Source: CAYFJV01 sp964460605 (lineage in GTDB: Archaea > Nanobdellota > Nanobdellia > Woesearchaeales > GW2011-AR9). Taken from it: a DNA stretch of 17,560 nt. The position numbers and the translations under genes were made by a program. Position 1 is the first letter of the stretch; every line of letters starts with the position of its first letter. This document shows, piece after piece, positions 1 to 9,749 of this stretch. The notes under the pieces are model-generated. The model was not told where the DNA came from. It ran no database searches and saw only the letters and a list, made by a program, of their open reading frames with translations. The stretch covers positions 1-17,560 of the forward strand of contig CAYWPT010000019.1 of NCBI GenBank assembly GCA_964460605.1, given 5' to 3'.

Positions 1-685
1 TACGAATTGCTTTTTTCAACAATTCTAAAGCTTCTTCTGCACTTTTTATCTTTGGCGCATAACCGCCTTCATCACCAACTGCTCGCGTAGCATACTTTTT
101 TTCAACCAAATCTCCTAAAACATGGTATATCTCAGAACCAATACGCAGACTTTCTGCAAAATTCTTACCTTGTGGCACTATCATAAATTCTTGAAAAGCT
201 AATTTATTAGCTGCATGTTTTCCACCATTGATAACATTCATATAAAGAGTAGGCAATTTCATTTTTTTCTCTTCGTCAACTAATTGATATATATATTCAA
301 ACAAACTTAAACCATGAGAACTTGCTCCTGCACGAGCACAAGCTAAACTTACTCCCAATAAAGCATTAGCACCATAACGATTTTTATATTCAGTGCCATC
401 AATATCTTTTAAGATTGCATCAATATCTCTTTGTACGAATAAATCTGCCCCATACAATTTTGGCCCTATAACTTTCTCAACAGTACGTACTACTTTTTTC
501 ACACCTTTTCCAAGATATCTTTTTCCACCATCTCTTTTTTCAACAGCTTCATAATTTCCGGTAGAAGCTCCACTAGGAACAATTGCTGTAAATACACCAT
601 CTTCTGTAAAAACTGCTACTTCCACCGTAGGGTTACCTCTACTATCTAAAACTTCTAATGCTTTGATATCTTCAATGTGACTCAT
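1..685 (-). CDS. eno: Enolase, N-terminal part (runs off the left edge)
   Basis: Enolase (2-phosphoglycerate hydrolyase) converts 2-phosphoglycerate to phosphoenolpyruvate in the cytoplasm. The translation opens with the family N-terminus (ALEVLDSRGNPTVEV at about residues 9-23). It then shows the mobile catalytic loop PSGASTG (about 37-43), YGANALLGVSLA, the NVINGGKHA motif, FQEFM with the conserved Glu, and GDEGGYAP close to the edge. About 228 of the usual 410-430 residues are present, so the metal-binding and Lys catalytic motifs of the barrel lie outside the window. The start ATG follows the TAA of the upstream pilin-like gene with no gap (TAAATG), and a GGTG sits 6 nt before it, so translation is probably coupled. 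It is the last visible gene of an operon that otherwise encodes surface proteins. Identification is secure. Confidence 0.96.
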   Translation of the reverse strand, partial: MSHIEDIKALEVLDSRGNPTVEVAVFTEDGVFTAIVPSGASTGNYEAVEKRDGGKRYLGKGVKKVVRTVEKVIGPKLYGADLFVQRDIDAILKDIDGTEYKNRYGANALLGVSLACARAGASSHGLSLFEYIYQLVDEEKKMKLPTLYMNVINGGKHAANKLAFQEFMIVPQGKNFAESLRIGSEIYHVLGDLVEKKYATRAVGDEGGYAPKIKSAEEALELLKKAIR

Positions 686-1252
686 TTACTGCACCGCTAT
701 AAATTGTTTTGATAAGGTTGCTGATTTTCCTGTAATTGGATTTTTTACCACTAATTCTACTGTATGCACACCTACTAACTCATTTGCTCCTAAAAAGAAG
801 AAGTCAGTGTAATGTACTACTTCTCTGGTTTCACCACTTCTTTTCTCAAAAACAAAATCTTGATTTTCATCTATTTCAAGTAAAACTCTTCCACTTGGAT
901 CTATTAATCTATAATTTTCTGTTAAAACTAAATCCCCACCATAAACTGTACTTGCTACGTCAAAAAAGAAGTGCACTTCTTCGCCTAACTGAAAGATGTT
1001 TTGTTCGACTAAACAGCCGGACTCACTATTCGTCTTATCACAAAACCTAAAGTTACGAATTGTAAGTTCCCCACTACGCTCATAAGGCACAAATTCTGCG
1101 TTCAAAAAGTCATCATTGCTCGCTTGGCCACTCACCTCTATGAATCCAAATTGCACTAATGAAAATACTAAAGCACTAGTAACTGCAATTGTCACTAACA
1201 TAAGTAAAGCTTCTTTTGCAAATTCTCCCTTTTTGTTATTCATCATTTTCAT
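686..1252 (-). CDS. Small pilin-like exported protein with class III signal peptide
   Basis: This 188-residue protein has a short basic leader, NNKKG (residues 5-9), then EFAKEALLML and a hydrophobic stretch to about residue 34. That layout matches archaeal type IV prepilins: cleavage after Gly9, Glu at +5 (residue 14), then an assembly helix. The remainder is mostly beta-rich and polar, as in a surface head domain, with a cysteine pair near residues 71 and 79 (FCDKTNSESGC). The gene overlaps the end of the giant upstream gene by 17 nt and abuts enolase, so it is part of that operon. The start could be Met1, Met3 or Met4; only leader length changes. No specific family is recognised. The pilin-like role is inferred from the N-terminus alone. 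A simple membrane-anchored protein is the alternative. Confidence 0.8.
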   Translation of the reverse strand: MKMMNNKKGEFAKEALLMLVTIAVTSALVFSLVQFGFIEVSGQASNDDFLNAEFVPYERSGELTIRNFRFCDKTNSESGCLVEQNIFQLGEEVHFFFDVASTVYGGDLVLTENYRLIDPSGRVLLEIDENQDFVFEKRSGETREVVHYTDFFFLGANELVGVHTVELVVKNPITGKSATLSKQFIAVQ

Positions 1253-4200
1253 TAGTTAGTGATGGCGGGATTCCGCTACATCCATATTCTTCATTAATTC
1301 TTCCACCAATTGTTGTTGAATATTGGCTCTCCACAATTAATGTGTCAGCCAAATCACACATATAAGCTCTAATTGCTTGGAATTCACCAGTATTAATATC
1401 ACTTGGACTAAATGGAACTAAACCTTGACTTGCTCTATCTAATCTCTTAAAGAACCTACCCAAGTTTTCTATAACAAATGTTTTATGGCTTAGTCTCCAA
1501 TTACTTCCTATTGGAGCAATACTTGCAGCAATCAGATAAAATATTCCAACTGCTTCATCTAACTCTCCAGGATTAGCTAAAATTAATTGCTCTGCAAGAT
1601 TTTGTGCTTGCACATAATCTCCTTGTTGGAATACTTCGTGCAAAGGATTAGTAATAACTGTTGTACTCTTTTCTTTTTGGATTAAAATCCTCTTATGGTC
1701 ACTCGCTTTTCCAAACCCACCTTGAGTTTGTACTGCTTTAGTTGCAGCAGAACAAGTGCCATAACTATCAGCTTCCATTAAAGTTACGGTAACATCAACA
1801 TATCTTTCATTTGCGCTACTTCCTGAACTTGCATCTCTTGGAACATAATTACACTGACCATTACCAACTACGTTATTGAGAACATTGTCAAACTCAACAC
1901 CACCAGCAGTGAATTTAAGACCGTTTATTGTAGTAATTGGAATACTTGTAGCTCCACCAAAATTTTCTGTAAGAACACCATTATTCAAATGATATTTATC
2001 TGTTCCAACTAATTCAATTTTATCTTTAGGACTTACCTCAAGTCTATAAGCATTAGCTTGTTGAGTAAATTTAAATTCTAATCTTGTTGTTGCAATACTT
2101 GCATCTGTTACTTTTGTTCCATCCAATGAAGATGCACAACCAGCACTACCACCAAGTCTAGTTAATCCAACACCTACAGCCCCAAACATTGAAGAACTTA
2201 CTTTTCCAAGATTAATCTCTGGTTGGTATTGTCCTGGTCTTCCCGCAGGAAGTTGGATCATTTGTGTACCATAATTTAAATTTCCACCAGATGTTTTAAC
2301 TTGAAGACAATAAGGATTATCGTCAAGATTGAAGTGTGTTTTTAATCTAATCTCATCTTCATCTTCCAGAGTAAATTGATTAGCTACATTACATTCTCCA
2401 TAAGATCCTGTTGCTTTGTTGTAACAAGCAAGATAAGGTGATTCTAAATAAGCAAATCCACCTTGGAAGAATAAGCTGCTCAGTTCAGGACAACTTACTT
2501 GACCAGATGTTGCTGAAACTTCACAACCTACAAATGCTCCTGGAGTTAAATCTCTAATTGGATAATAAAATACTGCTTGATTTTCACCGACCCTATTTGC
2601 TTCATCAAAACAGCTTTCAGCATCATAATTTTGTTCAAGGGTCATTTTCACCATAACATGATCATATCTAAAATGACTATCAATATTTTGTGGTGATTCA
2701 ATAGGTAAATCAATTACTCCTCCTTGAGGAATGTTGTTTCCTGAACCTCCCGGCAATAAAACTGTTCTCTCACTTGTAAAAGGGCTTGTGCCTTGCGCGT
2801 TAAGGCAATCACATTCTCCAGATAAACAATTCACACCTGGTTCTCCCACTTCAGTTGGACCAACACAAGTTAAGTAAGTATCTAAACGAGCAATTGGACA
2901 ACCAGGAGTTACCAATGTTGCCACCTCATAATTATAAGATACTTGACCTGTTACCGGGTTAAAGTTTGAAAATTCTCTATTAGCAGGGAATACTTGAGCA
3001 CTAGTTTTTTGTGCAATACTAAATGCTGCATCAGTAAAAAGTTGTGTGCCCATAGGAAAATCAAATCCAAAAGCTGCCATACATATACTTTGAGTAATTC
3101 CACCAGAACCCGCAGAGAAACTACTACTTAATGCTGCATTGTTATAATCATCTTCTAAATCTTTGATACTTGAATCAAGAGCTTGTGTATAAGCATTAGC
3201 GCCTTGAGCAAGATAATTTATGCCTTCTCCTTCATTTGGAACATCATTAAGATTTTTTGGTACACATGAATTTTTTCCTGAAGCGAGTACCTTATAAAAT
3301 AATCCACAGATATTTTCTGAGAATATTGTTTTACACATCCCTGCATCTTGAAATCCCGTATATTTAGCTTCTTCAATACAAGTATCAAGTTGTGTTAAAA
3401 GATTCTTCAAAGTACTTAGTTGGGCATAAATTCCAGATAAACAAGCGCTTGTCCATGTGCTTAGATGCTGAGTATTAGGATTAACTTCTGCAAATTTTTC
3501 TTTCCCTGGCCTTGTATAATCCATTATATGGTTGGTACCAAATGCTCCACTCACATCCCTTCTATTATAATACCGTTCTTTAGGATAATAAGTTCCAACA
3601 TTATTTATTAAAGATTCTTTGTATAAGCGGTCTTGTCTGTATACATACTTTTCTTTTGAATCTGCTTCAGCCTTAGCTGCTTCTCTTGCTGTTAATTGAG
3701 TTAATTCTTCTTTAGGTCCATCACAAACACATTGTGCAAATTCATTTTTTATATTATCTGTAGTAACATAATCATCAATAAAGCAATCTTGTGTATACCC
3801 CACTGCTAATTGGCTTTCATCTACAGGAGTACCATCTTTTCTTGTAAGAATTTTTTCTCCCGACCTTTCACTTATTTTTTCTACGTAACAAGCACCAGAA
3901 CCATAACCATCTGTTGAAGCTTTATATCCTAGTTTAGTATTACAAATATTATTACATGTTTGATCTCGAGCAGCACAAAATGTTTCGCTTCCAACAGATT
4001 CTTCATGAACAAGAATTGTATTATCACCAGCAAGACTATTAGTGTCAGCCTTATGTAAACGTTTCATAGTTGAAGGAAGTTTTTCTAAATTACTATCTTT
4101 ACCTGTATCAATAACATAATGAGTACTAGCTAGTTTTGAAACACCACCAGCCAAAACTCCAGTATCGGTACCAATCCAACAAGAAAATGCTTCTCCTTTG

Positions 4201-6731
4201 TTTCCAGAGGGAGGAGTTATCCCTTCAAGATCTTGACAATTTTCTTGCTCTCGCAGACTTAAACAACCAGCAGTCACCGCGCAAGCATTTTGTTCAGATT
4301 TTCTTTGATTAATATTATCAAGCTCTTGGCTCTCAGTCCATTTTGCAGGAACTGCCCTACAAAGAATTCGATCACAAGTCCACCTATAAGCATCATCTAA
4401 AGTAGCTTCAATTTTCCATAAATTTGCGGTTTGCGTACATCTAGAAGATAATGAATGTTTTTTATAAGCTTCAGAATCTGGATCACCACGATCTGTAATT
4501 GCTTTCCTTACACTCTCTGAAATTCCTGAAAGTTTACCAGGATTAGTACCTGGATGATGGTTTTCAACCAATTCAGCCCAAGCATCTAAAGTGGTATCTA
4601 AATAAAGGTCATCTTGCTTTACTGTACAATAATCAAGCTTATTTCCAGAAGCACTTCCAGCAATATCGCCTTGAAGCCCTTCAACATTAGATGTGAAAAT
4701 TCTCACAGCTCTTATTAAAGCTCTACCTGCAGTACTTCCAAAACAAGCATAACTCACAATTTCTACAGCTTTTTCAACAAATGGAAGTACTTCGTCAATT
4801 ACTTTTACTGTCTCAGTTATTAATTCACTTCCTTGGTTAGCTAACCAATCTGGAATAAATTCTCCTGTGTTTATTGGAACATCAATTTGATAAGCTAAAT
4901 CGTGACAACTTGTTTGAGTTTTTTGTGCTCCTAAATTACCTTGAGCATCGTATTCATTATAATTTACATTAATTTTCAAAGGAAGCACAACTTGTCTATC
5001 TTTAAACTCGTTCCAGAAATCTTCATCAGTATCAGAAAACTTTTCACTACTAAACAATTTAAAGTCAAGGAAATAAGATAATCGGTCTAGGCTTCGGCTT
5101 GCAGGAATGTTTCCTTGAGGAACAATAGTACAACCTAAACCAAAGTGTTCATCATCAGCCATAGATTGAGTACACGCCTTCTCAAAACTTACACTATTGA
5201 TTAGGTAAGCTGTTGAATCACCAGTAAGATCAGTTGGATTAAAGGCATTACCTTGATACTCTAATTGGAATACTGCAGTAGCTTCTGCTCTTCCGTCATC
5301 TAATAATTGTGGGTCTATTCGTAGTGGTCTTTGAAATTCAACCAAATCTTGTATTTGGAAATCAAAATTAGTACTAAAACAAGTATTAATTGTTACACTA
5401 TCTTGATAAAATCCAACTTTACCTGTTGCATCCTCAGCGATTAAGTAAACATGGTAGATATAACTTTGTGCAGTGTCATAATTTTCTTGAGGGAAAATAG
5501 AAGTGCTCAATAGTTCTGCAGGCACTTGTTGTGGTTTTAAATCTTCTAAGCTTGGCAGATTTGCAGCAAAGTTCACATTATCAAATTTGAATTGACCATT
5601 ACTATCAGCTTGTACCGATGCTATTGGTTTATCAAAACTTGGAGTGTATTCAATTTGTTTTGGTCTGTGAACGTATAAATATACTATACTTTCAGCCTCA
5701 GTTTCACCAAAAATAGCAGTACTTGATCTACTTCCAAAATCTTTTTCTTCTGGGGAAAAATAAGAACCTTCATAATATTCATGACCTTTTTCAAAATCAA
5801 CATTAGTAAATTGTGGTGCAGAAACATCTACCAAAACTTCTGTATCTGTAATTGTTCTCCAACCAGCTAAATCTTCAGCAATAATTCTAATCTCATTAAG
5901 GCCTTCTTCTAATTGTAATTCTGCTCTAAAATCAGCGACAGCATCAATCCTAAATAATTCATTTTCTCCTTGAACAATAATAATGTTAACAAGTTCGTCA
6001 ATAGTTCCGGAGATAATCACTTTCTTTTCTTCAGCAATATCTGGTAATGAAGCAAAAGTTACTGTTGGTTGAATAGTATCACTAAAAGTTGCTCCATTAA
6101 AAAAGATGGTATCTCCACCAAAGCTCACCTCTAAATCAATGCTATTTGCAGTATTTGGAACTAAAGCTACATCAGAGAATGAAAAGCTCCCACTACTTGG
6201 AACTGTTAATTTTGAAATAAAGTTACCATTCACATGTAATCGTACTTCTGCTCCAGTAAGACTTGTTCCAGAAAAAGCTAATTGAGAACCTGCAATAGCT
6301 TCGGGAATTTCAGCTTCAACAAATAATCCCTTGGCACCTTCAGTATTTTCTTCACTATCTTCTTCAAACACTTCTTCAGTTAATGTGCTAAATGAATACA
6401 AACTGCCTCCATTATCATCAATTTCACCATTACTTTCTACTTGGTAAAAATATTGGGTATCTGACTCAAGACCTTGTAATTGTACTATATGGTCAGTTAC
6501 TAAAGTACTTCCACTTGAGCTTAAATCAAGATTATTTGAATCTGTACCAAAGCTTACTGCACTGTCTGCTTCTTCATCAGTATTCCAGGTAATTAAAACG
6601 CTATTTTCCCCAATATTACTAGAAGTAATGTCTGAAAATTGTAAAGCTGTCACAAATGGAAGGTTAATAAATAAGAAAACTACAAGTAGTGCAAAGATAC
6701 GTACAAGTTTTTTGTTCTTATTCATTTTCAT
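1236..6731 (-). CDS. Giant secreted cysteine-rich surface protein with fibronectin-like N-terminus
   Basis: This 1831-residue protein starts with a classical signal peptide (basic MKMNKNKK, hydrophobic core at about 10-29). Residues ~30-115 resemble a fibronectin type III or purple-acid-phosphatase N-terminal module (VLITWNTDEEADS, ESDTQYFYQV). An acidic linker (~118-132) follows, then several Ig-like or carbohydrate-binding-like beta repeats up to ~445. The first 450 residues contain no cysteine. From Cys451 onward I count about 42, suggesting a disulfide-stabilised extracellular body. A TPR-like helical stretch (FQQGDYVQAQNLAEQL) lies near the C-terminus. No C-terminal membrane anchor is visible. 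The start ATG is one base after the stop of the 710-residue gene, and the 3' end overlaps the pilin-like gene. A role as cell-surface or adhesin-like structure is inferred; no enzymatic motif was seen. Confidence 0.85.
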   Translation of the reverse strand: MKMNKNKKLVRIFALLVVFLFINLPFVTALQFSDITSSNIGENSVLITWNTDEEADSAVSFGTDSNNLDLSSSGSTLVTDHIVQLQGLESDTQYFYQVESNGEIDDNGGSLYSFSTLTEEVFEEDSEENTEGAKGLFVEAEIPEAIAGSQLAFSGTSLTGAEVRLHVNGNFISKLTVPSSGSFSFSDVALVPNTANSIDLEVSFGGDTIFFNGATFSDTIQPTVTFASLPDIAEEKKVIISGTIDELVNIIIVQGENELFRIDAVADFRAELQLEEGLNEIRIIAEDLAGWRTITDTEVLVDVSAPQFTNVDFEKGHEYYEGSYFSPEEKDFGSRSSTAIFGETEAESIVYLYVHRPKQIEYTPSFDKPIASVQADSNGQFKFDNVNFAANLPSLEDLKPQQVPAELLSTSIFPQENYDTAQSYIYHVYLIAEDATGKVGFYQDSVTINTCFSTNFDFQIQDLVEFQRPLRIDPQLLDDGRAEATAVFQLEYQGNAFNPTDLTGDSTAYLINSVSFEKACTQSMADDEHFGLGCTIVPQGNIPASRSLDRLSYFLDFKLFSSEKFSDTDEDFWNEFKDRQVVLPLKINVNYNEYDAQGNLGAQKTQTSCHDLAYQIDVPINTGEFIPDWLANQGSELITETVKVIDEVLPFVEKAVEIVSYACFGSTAGRALIRAVRIFTSNVEGLQGDIAGSASGNKLDYCTVKQDDLYLDTTLDAWAELVENHHPGTNPGKLSGISESVRKAITDRGDPDSEAYKKHSLSSRCTQTANLWKIEATLDDAYRWTCDRILCRAVPAKWTESQELDNINQRKSEQNACAVTAGCLSLREQENCQDLEGITPPSGNKGEAFSCWIGTDTGVLAGGVSKLASTHYVIDTGKDSNLEKLPSTMKRLHKADTNSLAGDNTILVHEESVGSETFCAARDQTCNNICNTKLGYKASTDGYGSGACYVEKISERSGEKILTRKDGTPVDESQLAVGYTQDCFIDDYVTTDNIKNEFAQCVCDGPKEELTQLTAREAAKAEADSKEKYVYRQDRLYKESLINNVGTYYPKERYYNRRDVSGAFGTNHIMDYTRPGKEKFAEVNPNTQHLSTWTSACLSGIYAQLSTLKNLLTQLDTCIEEAKYTGFQDAGMCKTIFSENICGLFYKVLASGKNSCVPKNLNDVPNEGEGINYLAQGANAYTQALDSSIKDLEDDYNNAALSSSFSAGSGGITQSICMAAFGFDFPMGTQLFTDAAFSIAQKTSAQVFPANREFSNFNPVTGQVSYNYEVATLVTPGCPIARLDTYLTCVGPTEVGEPGVNCLSGECDCLNAQGTSPFTSERTVLLPGGSGNNIPQGGVIDLPIESPQNIDSHFRYDHVMVKMTLEQNYDAESCFDEANRVGENQAVFYYPIRDLTPGAFVGCEVSATSGQVSCPELSSLFFQGGFAYLESPYLACYNKATGSYGECNVANQFTLEDEDEIRLKTHFNLDDNPYCLQVKTSGGNLNYGTQMIQLPAGRPGQYQPEINLGKVSSSMFGAVGVGLTRLGGSAGCASSLDGTKVTDASIATTRLEFKFTQQANAYRLEVSPKDKIELVGTDKYHLNNGVLTENFGGATSIPITTINGLKFTAGGVEFDNVLNNVVGNGQCNYVPRDASSGSSANERYVDVTVTLMEADSYGTCSAATKAVQTQGGFGKASDHKRILIQKEKSTTVITNPLHEVFQQGDYVQAQNLAEQLILANPGELDEAVGIFYLIAASIAPIGSNWRLSHKTFVIENLGRFFKRLDRASQGLVPFSPSDINTGEFQAIRAYMCDLADTLIVESQYSTTIGGRINEEYGCSGIPPSLTNENDE

Positions 6732-6732
6732 T

Positions 6733-8865
6733 TTATCGTAATTCAGGTTCTGGTAATTCTAAACTAATATCTTTTAACGAAGCCATTAATGAAAATATCT
6801 CTTCATCACTTCGAGCTCCAAGATCAATTACATGGAAAACAATCTCATTTGCTCCACTTAGCGCTGACCAACTTGGAGTCCAATCTGCTTGATAACCTCC
6901 AAGTAAGGCATCGTTTCCAACTAAATGGATTTGTAAATCATAAGTAAAATCTGCTTGTGCTAAAAATTGTGCATTTGTTTCTTCTAAATAGCCACCTACA
7001 AAACTTGGAGAAATGACAATCTCTTCTTTGTGAATTTCTTCATAACCTTCAGGGATTGTTGTAGCTAGGAAACTAGGCTCTTCTTCCTCTTCTAGATCTT
7101 CACCAGCATTAATTTTAGCTAAAGTCTCTTCGTTAGGAACAAATGTTTGTAGAGTAAGCATGGCTGTTCTTTCACCAACTAATGGAATTGCATTCCCAAT
7201 ATCATAACAAGTTGCATCCTTTCCTTTCTCTTCTGTTTCTTCAGCACTACAAGTTCTAGTACTTACAGAATGTGTTTGTATAGAAATTTTTGAGAGAGGA
7301 ATTTCATATAATGGTTTAAGTCCAAGCTCAATAATTTTATTCTCTTCAGGAACAACATATTCCCATTCTTCAGTGTGTCCTTCTTTGCTTCCACGAACAA
7401 TAGCTGCCGAACAATAAGGGAAGACATCAAAAATGCCCGCTGCATTTCCACGTGATGCGAAATTATATTGAGTCTCACCCATCGGACAACTATAGCGTAA
7501 ACAATTATATTCAATTGCAACACCATCTAAAGCTTCGCGCGAATATACGCCATTTAAAGGATTATCAACTTCGCTAAAGGTTTGTACTTCCATAGGAACA
7601 TAATAATTATTTTCTTGGCAAAATTCTTCGTTTAATGATCCTGCTCCCAACTCTGATTCTCTTACAATTATCTCGCTTCCCCTATTAGGAAAATTTCTGA
7701 TAAGATGTACGCTCATAGCCATTTGAAACTTAGTCCCAGTATTGTCATCTACAACTTTTACTACAACCGGGTATACTACATCATAAGTGAACTTCCAATT
7801 TTGTATACAAACAAAAGGAATATTCTCAGTTGCTGATAATTGGTTACTTCTGAGAGTATCACCAGAACGAGGAGTTACTTGGAAATTAAAAGGAAGACTT
7901 TCCTCTAGCTCAAATTCTACACTAATACCTTCTTTTTGGGTTCCTACATCCCAGATGTAATGATTTTGATAATAAGGGAGATCTTTAGGAAAAGCAACAA
8001 ATTCTGTTCCTTCAACTTTTAATTCACGAAGATTTATTCTGATCATATCTTGTAGGGCTTGCCTTGCTTCATCTGCACTCCATTCTTTTGCTTCACAACT
8101 CATCTCAATTCCTTGAGCAGGAACTAAAGGATGTTCTAAAGCAATAAGATCTTGAGTTAAATCTTCAAGTTTAAAACTAGACATCTCAGCATCTAAGATT
8201 GCATCTGCTAATTCATACATATCTTTAAAACGAACTTCAGATTCTCCAATGTGGTTAATCACTTCTGCTACAACTTCACCAGATTTATCTTGGATAAGTA
8301 CATCCCATTCAACATTAAAGATAGTTTTTGCTTGAGCAAATTCTATATCTGAACTAATTGGTCCTTTTTCAATTAATTCATAACTTTCTTCAAATGCTCC
8401 AGAATTGAATAAACAAGTTCTTACATGTGTTTCAATATAATCGTCAACTTGTTGTTTTGAAAGTTCAAGGCTAGGTTGATCTATTACTGCACCCCTTGCC
8501 CAAAATGGCACAGACATGAAAGGAGAGAGAGGGACGTGCCATTGTAAATCTTGAGAAAGTCTATCTGGTACAGTAATAAACCCGCCTTGTTGACCAGCTA
8601 ATACTAATGCTTCTTCACCAACTGAGATAATACAATCGGTGATAAAATTTTCAACCTTACCAGATTCAGGTAAAGCTAATTGATTTCCTTTAAGAGAGAT
8701 AATTTCTTGTTGATAAAGAATAACTAATGCTACAGTAATAAGGAGAAAGATACCTAAAATTATGAAAACAGTTACTTGTGCTTTCTTAGATTCCGTTAAG
8801 CGTAATCTTTTCTTGATGGAACTAGAGCTAGTACTAAATACAACACCTATTTTCCTCTCTCTCAT
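6733..8865 (-). CDS. Membrane-anchored surface protein with KKAQ-type (class III-like) N-terminus
   Basis: This 710-residue protein has a basic 28-residue leader, then KKAQVTVFIILG (residues 27-38) running into one transmembrane helix (31-50). It ends in a large beta-rich domain outside the membrane with about ten cysteines, including the pair CLRYSC. KKAQ followed at once by a hydrophobic helix is common in exported proteins of DPANN archaea and resembles a prepilin site. The Glu expected at +5 is missing, so it may be a plain N-terminal anchor rather than a processed pilin. It is the first gene of the operon with the giant secreted protein, and a TATA box lies about 30 nt upstream of the ATG. 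An acidic patch (EDLEEEEE) lies near residue 595. No catalytic motif was recognised. A partner or anchor for the giant protein is an inference from gene order. Confidence 0.82.
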   Translation of the reverse strand: MRERKIGVVFSTSSSSIKKRLRLTESKKAQVTVFIILGIFLLITVALVILYQQEIISLKGNQLALPESGKVENFITDCIISVGEEALVLAGQQGGFITVPDRLSQDLQWHVPLSPFMSVPFWARGAVIDQPSLELSKQQVDDYIETHVRTCLFNSGAFEESYELIEKGPISSDIEFAQAKTIFNVEWDVLIQDKSGEVVAEVINHIGESEVRFKDMYELADAILDAEMSSFKLEDLTQDLIALEHPLVPAQGIEMSCEAKEWSADEARQALQDMIRINLRELKVEGTEFVAFPKDLPYYQNHYIWDVGTQKEGISVEFELEESLPFNFQVTPRSGDTLRSNQLSATENIPFVCIQNWKFTYDVVYPVVVKVVDDNTGTKFQMAMSVHLIRNFPNRGSEIIVRESELGAGSLNEEFCQENNYYVPMEVQTFSEVDNPLNGVYSREALDGVAIEYNCLRYSCPMGETQYNFASRGNAAGIFDVFPYCSAAIVRGSKEGHTEEWEYVVPEENKIIELGLKPLYEIPLSKISIQTHSVSTRTCSAEETEEKGKDATCYDIGNAIPLVGERTAMLTLQTFVPNEETLAKINAGEDLEEEEEPSFLATTIPEGYEEIHKEEIVISPSFVGGYLEETNAQFLAQADFTYDLQIHLVGNDALLGGYQADWTPSWSALSGANEIVFHVIDLGARSDEEIFSLMASLKDISLELPEPELR

Positions 8866-8890
8866 ACTAGTTAAAATGATACTCTTTTCG

Positions 8891-8898
8891 TTTATAAA
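8891..8898 (-). promoter_or_regulatory. TATA box for the surface-protein operon
   Basis: The minus strand reads TTTATAAA, centred about 30 nt upstream of the ATG at 8865. Archaeal TATA boxes sit about 26-27 nt before the start site, so transcription should begin within about 4 nt of the ATG, giving an almost leaderless transcript. No Shine-Dalgarno site precedes that ATG, which agrees. Confidence 0.6.
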
Positions 8899-8950
8899 GA
8901 TTCTGTTTAATTGAGCATATTTTATCGTGTATTTTTTAGAATTTGTTTTG

Positions 8951-8960
8951 AAGAAAAAAA
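8951..8960 (-). terminator. T-tract terminator after cysS
   Basis: Directly after the TAA of the C-terminal CysRS half the minus strand reads TTTTTTTCTT. Archaeal RNA polymerase terminates on such U-runs without a required hairpin. It separates the cysS locus from the surface-protein operon promoter about 55 nt further on. Confidence 0.5.
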
Positions 8961-9749
8961 TTAATTTTTGTTCAACTTGTAAGTCCCATCACTTTCATCA
9001 TTAATAGCAAAACCGGCTGCATTAATTTTATCACGAAGTTCGTCTGACTTTTTCCAATCTTTTTCTTTTCTTGCAACTAAACGTTCTTCAGCCAAGGCCT
9101 TGATTTCTTTTGGAATTTTCACACTTGCTTTTTTGGCTTTTGAAAGACCTAAACCAAGAACTTTATCAAAACTTTCGAGTAAATTCTTTTTTTCTCCATC
9201 AGAAATGCCCTTCTCTTTTAGTAAAGTCCAAACAAGAGCTAATGCCTTGGGCATATTCAGGTCATCATTAACTTCAGATAAGAATTTCTTCTCATAACTT
9301 TTTGCCTTTGCTCTTAACTTCGCGCTTTTCTTGCCCAAATTCCAATACGCTTCCTGCAATTTCTTACGAGCAGATTTCGCACTCTCCAAAGCTTCCCATG
9401 AAAAAGTCAATGGTTTTCTATAATGGCCAGTTAAAGTAAAATAACGATAATCAAGTGGAGCAATACCTTTTTCTTCCAAAACAGAAAGTGTCAAAAAATC
9501 ACCCGAACTCTTCGACATTTTCTCTCCTTTCTTAAGAACAAGAAACTCACCATGAAGCCAATATTTTACCCATGGCTTTTTTCCAAATGCGCATTCTGCT
9601 TGCGCAATCTCATTTGTATGATGCACCGGTGCTAAATCCATTCCACCTGCATGAATATCAAATTGTTCTCCTAAATATTTACTTGCCATTGCGCTACACT
9701 CCAAGTGCCAACCTGGGTAACCGATTAATTTTACCTTAACCTTTTTCAT
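8961..9749 (-). CDS. cysS: Cysteinyl-tRNA synthetase, C-terminal half (separate reading frame)
   Basis: CysRS attaches cysteine to tRNA-Cys. This 262-residue frame carries the second part of the enzyme. It includes PGWHLECS with a zinc-ligand Cys, the HHTNE pair (zinc-ligand His and Glu), the KMSKS loop (GEKMSKSSGDF), and the helical tRNA-binding part with DDLNMPKALA. The C-terminus is full-length. Family homology begins at GYPGWH (9722 downward). The residues before it (MKKVKVKLI) replace the usual SPWGxG stretch, which is absent. The ATG at 9749 has a strong Shine-Dalgarno site (AGGAG at 9758-9762, 8-nt spacer), so this half looks translatable by itself. It follows the inserted endonuclease gene with a 14-nt overlap (9736-9749). 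The N-terminal half lies upstream at 10544-11291. It is either half of a split enzyme or the remnant of an interrupted gene. Confidence 0.9.
   Translation of the reverse strand: MKKVKVKLIGYPGWHLECSAMASKYLGEQFDIHAGGMDLAPVHHTNEIAQAECAFGKKPWVKYWLHGEFLVLKKGEKMSKSSGDFLTLSVLEEKGIAPLDYRYFTLTGHYRKPLTFSWEALESAKSARKKLQEAYWNLGKKSAKLRAKAKSYEKKFLSEVNDDLNMPKALALVWTLLKEKGISDGEKKNLLESFDKVLGLGLSKAKKASVKIPKEIKALAEERLVARKEKDWKKSDELRDKINAAGFAINDESDGTYKLNKN

Noticed and set aside
736..1050. Plus-strand frame opposite the pilin-like gene
   Set aside because: It is an antisense shadow with low-complexity Leu/His composition and no initiation signal.
7263..7526. Small minus-strand frame inside the 710-residue gene
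   Set aside because: It is a shadow frame of a well-supported gene, with no start signal or recognisable protein features.
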